From: Acidobacteriota bacterium
GTDB taxonomy: Bacteria; Acidobacteriota; UBA6911; RPQK01
Length of the DNA stretch: 10,459 nt
Assembly: GCA_003819755.1 (NCBI GenBank)
Contig: RPQK01000198.1
Coordinates: forward strand, 1 to 10,459
Reading direction: 5' to 3'
The position numbers and the translations under genes are program-made. Of the stretch, positions 5,813 through 10,459 are shown piece by piece. Within the stretch, counting starts at the first letter, position 1; each line of letters begins with the position of its first letter. The notes beneath the pieces were generated by a model. The model had not been told where the DNA came from. It did no database searches and worked only from the letters and a program-made list of their open reading frames with translations.

Positions 5813-8800
5813 ATGCGATCAGCAGGTTGGTTTCGAGCAACAGGCCTGATCCTCTTGCTGTCGTTGACCTTTGCCGGCAGCCAGGTCTTCGGACAGGAAA
5901 CACGAGGGTCATTTACAGGATGGGTCAAGGACGCGACCGGCGGGGTGCTTCCCGGAGCCGAGGTCGAAGCCACCCACCTGGCGACCGGCATCAAGACAAG
6001 CACCATTACGAACGACACCGGGAACTACCTTATCCCCTACCTCTCTTCAGGTGTCTATCGGCTTACCATCACCGTCCCCGGTTTTAAGCAGCATGTCCGC
6101 GAAAAGGTCGAGCTCCGGTTGGGAGAGACCCTGACGCTGGATGCGACACTCGAAGTGGGTGAGGTGAGTCAGTCGATTGTCGTGACCGGCGACGCTCCGG
6201 TGTTTGACAAGACGTCCGCCTCCCTGGCGACCGTCATTGATACAAGGGATCTCGAGGAACTGCCGATTCGCGAGGGCACGGTCGCCGAACTTGCCACCCT
6301 GGCGCCGGGCGTCGTCTACAACACGCACATCCGTCTGGCAAAGCCGGGCATGACCGGCGGCATCTCCTCGCTGTCGACCGACGGTGCGACCACTTCCAGG
6401 AACGAGTTCTCGATCGACGGTGTCCCGAACGTAGCTGGAGACAACGCCATTGCGTACAGCCCGCCCGCCGCGGCTATGGAGGAGTTCCGCGTCGGCACAA
6501 CGACTTACGACGCCAGTGTCGGTCATGCCATCGGAGGCATGATGGACATGGTGACGAAGTCCGGGACCAACCAGTACCACGGGATGATTCAGCTGGTCGA
6601 ACGCAATTCGGCGTTTGACGCCTGGAGCTCTTTTGCCAAGGCGGCCAAGACGCCAAAATACACTTACCAGGATCATCACGGCGTGGCGGCCGTCGGCGGC
6701 CCGGTTCGAATTCCCAAGCTCTACAACGGCACCGATCGGACGTTCTTTTTCGTGACTGTCGACTACAACAAGTACGGCAACCCCTTTCCCAACCAGGCGA
6801 CCGTTCCGACGGCCGCTGATCGGGTCGGCGACTTTTCCGGCCTCTTCGCGCTCGGAGCAGCGGCCGACTATCAGTTGTACGATCCGGCGACGACCAAGCT
6901 GGTCAATGGGAAGTATGTGCGGGAGCCGATTCCCAACAACATCATTCCTGCTGACCGGATCAGCCCGATCTCCAAAAAGCTTTTGGATTACTGGCCGCTG
7001 CCGAATCTCAACACGATCACCAACAACTTCCAGGTGCGGGATGCGATGGAGCACCACCGGTACAAGACCGTCACTTCCCGGGTCGACCACAATTTTTCGG
7101 AGAGACACCGCACCGCGGTTCGCTTCACTTGGGACAAGTGGAACGTCAAACAGATGAACCGGTTCGAGAACGCCTCGAGCGGCGCAGACATGTATTCGCG
7201 CAATACGCAGATCGGTCTCGATCATGTCTACACCATCACTCCGACGGTTGTCTTGAACGTCAAATACGGCTACGCGCGCAAGAGGCGCTGGGAAGACCAG
7301 CTGCACGTTGGCGAGTGGACCCGGAAAGACTGGAAGGAAACGGGGTTCTCCGACCGGTTACTCAGCGTGATCCCGGACCGTTCAATCTACTTTCCCCGGA
7401 TCTACTCTGGAGACGGCGGCATGACCGAGTTCGGATGGGCCGGCTGGTCGGGCGCGGTTCCCTACGATGGCGCCGCCGACACGCACACGAGTGCCGCCCA
7501 CATGTCGTGGGTCAAAGGCAACCACAGTTTGACATTCGGTGGTGATTTCCGTGCCTACAGGGAGACATACGCGAGCTGGCTGGCCGAGCAGCCGTACTTC
7601 CGGTTCGAATCGACCTACACCAGAAAAGAAAACACCGCGTCGGCCCCGAAGCAACGTGGCTCTTTCGCCGCTTTTCTGATGGGTTACCACAACTACGCCT
7701 ATGTGGGCATTACCGACAGCTGGGCCGCTCAAAACCTGTGGTCCGGCTGGTATTTCCAGGATAACTGGAAGGTCGGCCCCCGCCTGACCGTCAACCTCGG
7801 CCTGCGGTACGAGCTGGAAGATCCGGTCACAGAGCGGTACGACCGCATGCTGAACGGGTTTGACATGACGACGCCGCTGCCCATTGAGGCGACGGTGCGG
7901 GCCAATTACGCGGCCAAGCCGTTCCCGGACATACCCGCCGATCAGTTGAAGGTACGTGGCGGATATCTGTTCGCCGGGTCCGACAGCCGGGGACTCTGGG
8001 AGCGGGATAACCGCAACCTGATGCCGCGGGTCGGCCTGGCTTACGCGTTCAACAATAAGACATCGTTCAACGCGGGCTTCGGGATGTACTACGAGAACCT
8101 GGGCCTGACGAACACCGTTAATCCCAGGCAGCCAGGCTTCTCCCGGACGACCCAGGAGAACGCTTCGAATGACAACGGGCTGACTTTTGCGACGACGTTT
8201 GCCGATCCCATCCGCGGATCGCTGCTGCAGCCGGTCGGGAAGAGCCTGGGGCTGATGACGGACGTCGACGGCACCGCGCGGACGTTTGAAAGGTACATTA
8301 CCAAGAACCCGTATTCGCAGCGTTGGTCGCTGGGCGTGCAGCGTGAGTTGCCGCTGAACTCGATGTTCCGCGCCACCTATATCGGAGGCCACAGCGTCCG
8401 TCTCATGATCAATCGGAATTACAATGCCGTCTCCAATGAGTACCTGTCCACTTCACCTGTCAGGGACCAGGCGAAGATCGACTGGATGAACGCCAACGTC
8501 CCCAACCCGTTCAAAGGCGTGGCGGGGGTGACTGGCGGCCTGTCGACAGGTTCAACCATGACCAGGTCGCAGCTCCTGAGGCCCTTCCCGCAGTACGGGG
8601 ACATGACAATGGGCGAACCGTCGGGCTTCAGCAGCTACCATGCCCTGCAAATCGACTTTGACCGGCGTTTTGCTCAGGGTTTCAATTTCGGCGGCGCCTA
8701 CACCTGGTCGAAAACCATGGAAGCGAGCTCGTTCCTGAATGGCGGCGACACCACGCCCTACTACCAGATCGCCGCGAACGACCGGACCCACATGTTCAAC

Positions 8801-9391
8801 GTGCACAGCATTATCCATCTGCCTTTCGGCCGGGGCCGGAAGTTCGGCAACGACTGGGGCGGAGTGGTGAATCACGTGCTGGGGGGCTGGCAGATCGGGA
8901 CGTTGCTGCGGCTCCAGGGGGGCGCGCCCATCGGTTTCGGCCAGTACGTGTTGAAGTCGGGGAAGAGCGTCAACGATGTTGTCCTGCCGGAAGGGGACCG
9001 CGACATCCTCCATTACTTCAAGAATTACAATTACTACCTGAGGCAAAACGGCGGGGACAAGACGGCCGCGACTGCTCAAATGAACGCGGAGTATCCATTC
9101 GAGCTGGCCTCGTCGATCAACGGCCTGTCTTGGAACGTCAGAACCATTCCCGACCGGTTCTCCTGGATCCGGGGCCCAGGATATGTACTGCTGGACGCCA
9201 ACCTGAAGAAGGAGATCCGGTTTGACGAGAGCCAGAGCTTGTCGATACGCGTAGATGCCAGCAACATTCTCAACAAGTGCAACTGGTTGAACGTGAATAC
9301 CGGCTGGAGCAACGCCACAACTTTTGGTGTAGTTGGCTCGCAAAACGGGTATCCTCGACAACTGCAGGTCTGGTTGACGTACAAGTTCTAA
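5813..9391 (+). CDS. Oar-like TonB-dependent outer-membrane receptor
   Basis: Outer-membrane transporter of 1192 residues, typical of the large Oar-like receptors abundant in Acidobacteriota. A signal peptide covers residues 1 to about 28 (hydrophobic GLILLLSLTFAGSQVFG). Residues about 31-115 are a carboxypeptidase-regulatory-like beta-sandwich (GWVKDATGGVLPGAEVEA, SSGVYRLTITVPGF), followed by the linker SQSIVVTGDAP. The plug is about 135-240 (LEELPIREGTVAELATLAPG and NEFSIDGVPN). The remainder is the beta-barrel, with many aromatic strand ends and the family segments NWKVGPRLTVNLGLRYE and NPYSQRWSLGVQRELP; it ends in LTYKF, whose terminal Phe suits BAM recognition. ATG 5813 is chosen because GAGGGAGGAA lies just upstream and a signal peptide follows; the in-frame TTG 5699 falls within the operator. 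The ligand is unknown. The ROK regulator upstream and GH3 enzyme downstream suggest a carbohydrate, by inference. Confidence 0.93.
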   Translation: MRSAGWFRATGLILLLSLTFAGSQVFGQETRGSFTGWVKDATGGVLPGAEVEATHLATGIKTSTITNDTGNYLIPYLSSGVYRLTITVPGFKQHVREKVELRLGETLTLDATLEVGEVSQSIVVTGDAPVFDKTSASLATVIDTRDLEELPIREGTVAELATLAPGVVYNTHIRLAKPGMTGGISSLSTDGATTSRNEFSIDGVPNVAGDNAIAYSPPAAAMEEFRVGTTTYDASVGHAIGGMMDMVTKSGTNQYHGMIQLVERNSAFDAWSSFAKAAKTPKYTYQDHHGVAAVGGPVRIPKLYNGTDRTFFFVTVDYNKYGNPFPNQATVPTAADRVGDFSGLFALGAAADYQLYDPATTKLVNGKYVREPIPNNIIPADRISPISKKLLDYWPLPNLNTITNNFQVRDAMEHHRYKTVTSRVDHNFSERHRTAVRFTWDKWNVKQMNRFENASSGADMYSRNTQIGLDHVYTITPTVVLNVKYGYARKRRWEDQLHVGEWTRKDWKETGFSDRLLSVIPDRSIYFPRIYSGDGGMTEFGWAGWSGAVPYDGAADTHTSAAHMSWVKGNHSLTFGGDFRAYRETYASWLAEQPYFRFESTYTRKENTASAPKQRGSFAAFLMGYHNYAYVGITDSWAAQNLWSGWYFQDNWKVGPRLTVNLGLRYELEDPVTERYDRMLNGFDMTTPLPIEATVRANYAAKPFPDIPADQLKVRGGYLFAGSDSRGLWERDNRNLMPRVGLAYAFNNKTSFNAGFGMYYENLGLTNTVNPRQPGFSRTTQENASNDNGLTFATTFADPIRGSLLQPVGKSLGLMTDVDGTARTFERYITKNPYSQRWSLGVQRELPLNSMFRATYIGGHSVRLMINRNYNAVSNEYLSTSPVRDQAKIDWMNANVPNPFKGVAGVTGGLSTGSTMTRSQLLRPFPQYGDMTMGEPSGFSSYHALQIDFDRRFAQGFNFGGAYTWSKTMEASSFLNGGDTTPYYQIAANDRTHMFNVHSIIHLPFGRGRKFGNDWGGVVNHVLGGWQIGTLLRLQGGAPIGFGQYVLKSGKSVNDVVLPEGDRDILHYFKNYNYYLRQNGGDKTAATAQMNAEYPFELASSINGLSWNVRTIPDRFSWIRGPGYVLLDANLKKEIRFDESQSLSIRVDASNILNKCNWLNVNTGWSNATTFGVVGSQNGYPRQLQVWLTYKF

Positions 9392-9393
9392 AG

Positions 9394-9577
9394 CGGACGA
9401 AAAGGCAGGGGCAAAGGATCAAAGGATCAAAGGATCAAAGGGGCAAAGGGGCAAAGGGAAAAAGGGGCAAAGGGAAAAAGGAAATATTGGGCCTTCCTGC
9501 ATTTCCCTTTGCCCCTTTGCCCCTTTGCCCCTTTGATCCTTTGATCCTTTGATCCTTTGGCCCTGCCTTTTCGCCCG
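9394..9577. repeat. Foldback element made of 8-bp repeats
   Basis: The left arm (9394-9485) contains three CAAAGGAT units, then CAAAGGGG units and A/G-rich variants. The right arm (9501-9577) is its reverse complement in the same order. Pairing includes non-repetitive ends: CGGACGAAAAGGCAGGG on the left matches the complement of the right end with one mismatch. The left arm carries about 16 extra bases (an additional AAAAAGGGGCAAAGGG block). The loop is about 15 bases (9486-9500). It fills the space between the receptor stop and the GH3 start and could form a long transcript hairpin that protects or terminates the receptor mRNA. Confidence 0.9.
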
Positions 9578-9597
9578 TGCTCAGACTGGAGCAAGAA

Positions 9598-10459
9598 ATG
9601 AAACGCAAGGCCTTACTTATTCTTTCTGCGGCCTCTCTCCTCCTGGCTGCCGCGCCCACTGACCGGCCCCCCTATAAAGATCCCAGCCAGCCGATTGACC
9701 GTCGCATCGAGGACCTGCTCCAGCGCATGACGCTCGAGGAAAAGGTCGGCCAGATGAACATGCCCTGTGTCTATGAGGCGGAACTGGGAAAAGACGTGCC
9801 GGCCAAGATGGAGGGCGTCAGGGCGTTCGCCGAAGGCACGAAGGAGAAAGGAATCGGTCCGGGCGGCGGCTTCTTTACATTGGCCAATACCATTCTCCAC
9901 GAAGGACCGGCCCAGCAGGCGCGGTTTTTCAACGACCTGCAACGCATTGCGGTCGAAAAAACGCGCCTTGGCATTCCGCTGCTGGAAACCGAGGAGGGGA
10001 CGCACGGTCTGATGTGTTCCGGCGGAACGGTTTTCCCGGAAGGACTCGCGCTCGGCAGCACCTGGAACCCCGAGTTGATTCACCGGATCTACACAGCGGT
10101 GGCCAAGGAGGCTCGGGCGGTCGGCATCCATCAGCTCTTCACGCTCGTCGTCGAGCCCAACCGCGATCCTCGGCTGGGTCGTAACCAGGAGGGGTACAGC
10201 GAAGATCCCTACCTGATTTCCCGTTTTGCGGAAGCGATCGTCGACGGGATACAGGGAGACAATCTCGCGGCGCCGGACAAGGCCGTGGCGGGCCTCTGTC
10301 ATTATCCCGGCCAGAGCCAGCCTGCCGGCGGTCTCGAGCGCGGGGCGATGGACATCTCGGAGCGCATGCTGCGTGAGGTTTTTCTTCGTTCCTGGGAGGC
10401 GGGGATCAAGAAGCGGGGGGCGTTGGGGGTCATGGCGACTTACCCGGCGATCGACTCGA
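9598..10459 (+). CDS. Glycoside hydrolase family 3 enzyme, 5' part
   Basis: Secreted or periplasmic beta-glycosidase (beta-glucosidase or beta-xylosidase type), cut by the window end after 287 codons. ATG 9598 follows GGAG with a six-base spacer and begins a signal peptide (MKRKALLILSAASLLLAAAP). The TIM-barrel domain starts with RRIEDLLQRMTLEEKVGQM. The family motifs LGIPLLETEEGTHGL, FPEGLALGSTWNPEL and NRDPRLGRNQEGYSEDPYL are all present, the last being a hallmark of GH3. The usual substrate-binding Lys-His pair (KHF) reads C234-H235-Y236 in LCHYPGQSQPAGG, so Lys is replaced by Cys. The nucleophile Asp and the C-terminal domain lie beyond the window. It follows the receptor on the same strand, but 206 bases of foldback repeat lie between them, so co-transcription is uncertain. 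Substrate specificity cannot be read from this fragment. Confidence 0.93.
   Translation, partial: MKRKALLILSAASLLLAAAPTDRPPYKDPSQPIDRRIEDLLQRMTLEEKVGQMNMPCVYEAELGKDVPAKMEGVRAFAEGTKEKGIGPGGGFFTLANTILHEGPAQQARFFNDLQRIAVEKTRLGIPLLETEEGTHGLMCSGGTVFPEGLALGSTWNPELIHRIYTAVAKEARAVGIHQLFTLVVEPNRDPRLGRNQEGYSEDPYLISRFAEAIVDGIQGDNLAAPDKAVAGLCHYPGQSQPAGGLERGAMDISERMLREVFLRSWEAGIKKRGALGVMATYPAIDS

Noticed and set aside
6047..7306. 419-codon open frame on the minus strand
   Set aside because: Antisense shadow of the receptor gene, with no domain or start signal. The same applies to minus-strand frames at 7382-8392 and 8552-9361.
9394..9577. CRISPR array
   Set aside because: The units are 8 bp, directly abutting without spacers, and the array folds back on itself. 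The 7-bp and 9-bp arrays fail the same test, and no cas gene is present.
1..10459. tRNA, rRNA, riboswitch, insertion sequence or phage genes
   Set aside because: No tRNA-like cloverleaf, rRNA segment, transposase or integrase motif was recognised on either strand by eye; covariance-model and HMM searches could not be run.

Overview
The window looks like a chromosomal accessory region from a GC-rich Gram-negative bacterium, most likely an Acidobacteriota member of the Solibacter/Bryobacter kind. This rests on three things: a very large Oar-like TonB-dependent receptor with an N-terminal carboxypeptidase-regulatory-like domain, its pairing with a sugar regulator and a family 3 glycoside hydrolase, and intergenic spaces full of short-unit repeats. 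The assignment is an inference from gene style; there is no rRNA or marker gene here.

Layout. Bases 1-265 hold no gene but carry two strong inverted repeats, a weak terminator-like stem and an eight-copy heptamer tandem repeat. A secreted or periplasmic TPR protein with two aspartyl-protease lobes follows (266-1765, +). Next comes the tail of a broken alpha/beta hydrolase (about 1768-1902, +), then a formamidopyrimidine/endonuclease VIII-type DNA glycosylase (1929-2861, +). The last codons of the glycosylase run into a foldback array of 9-bp repeats (2834-2933). That array separates it from a convergent PLP-dependent DegT/DnrJ/EryC1/StrS aminotransferase (2940-4238, -). A divergent ROK-family regulator (4408-5634, +), an Oar-like outer-membrane receptor (5813-9391, +), a second large foldback array of 8-bp repeats (9394-9577) and the 5' part of a secreted GH3 glycosidase (9598 to the window end, +) complete it.

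How the genes may work together. The right half reads as a carbohydrate-uptake locus: the receptor would import a glycan-derived ligand, the GH3 enzyme would release sugar outside the cytoplasm, and the ROK protein would sense a sugar and control the set. The best support seen in the sequence is a 16-bp motif, AAATTRTTATTGCAAA. It is present once ahead of the aminotransferase and once ahead of the receptor, in the same orientation relative to each gene, and each copy contains a TTGCAA that could serve as the -35 element 17-18 bp from a plausible -10. This suggests that the aminotransferase and the receptor are co-regulated, most simply by the ROK protein encoded between them.

The left half (protease-like protein, hydrolase remnant, DNA glycosylase) has no obvious functional link to the sugar genes. 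I did not find a clear new defence or mobile system. The most unusual material is the shared operator, the foldback repeat arrays, and several family members with altered key residues.
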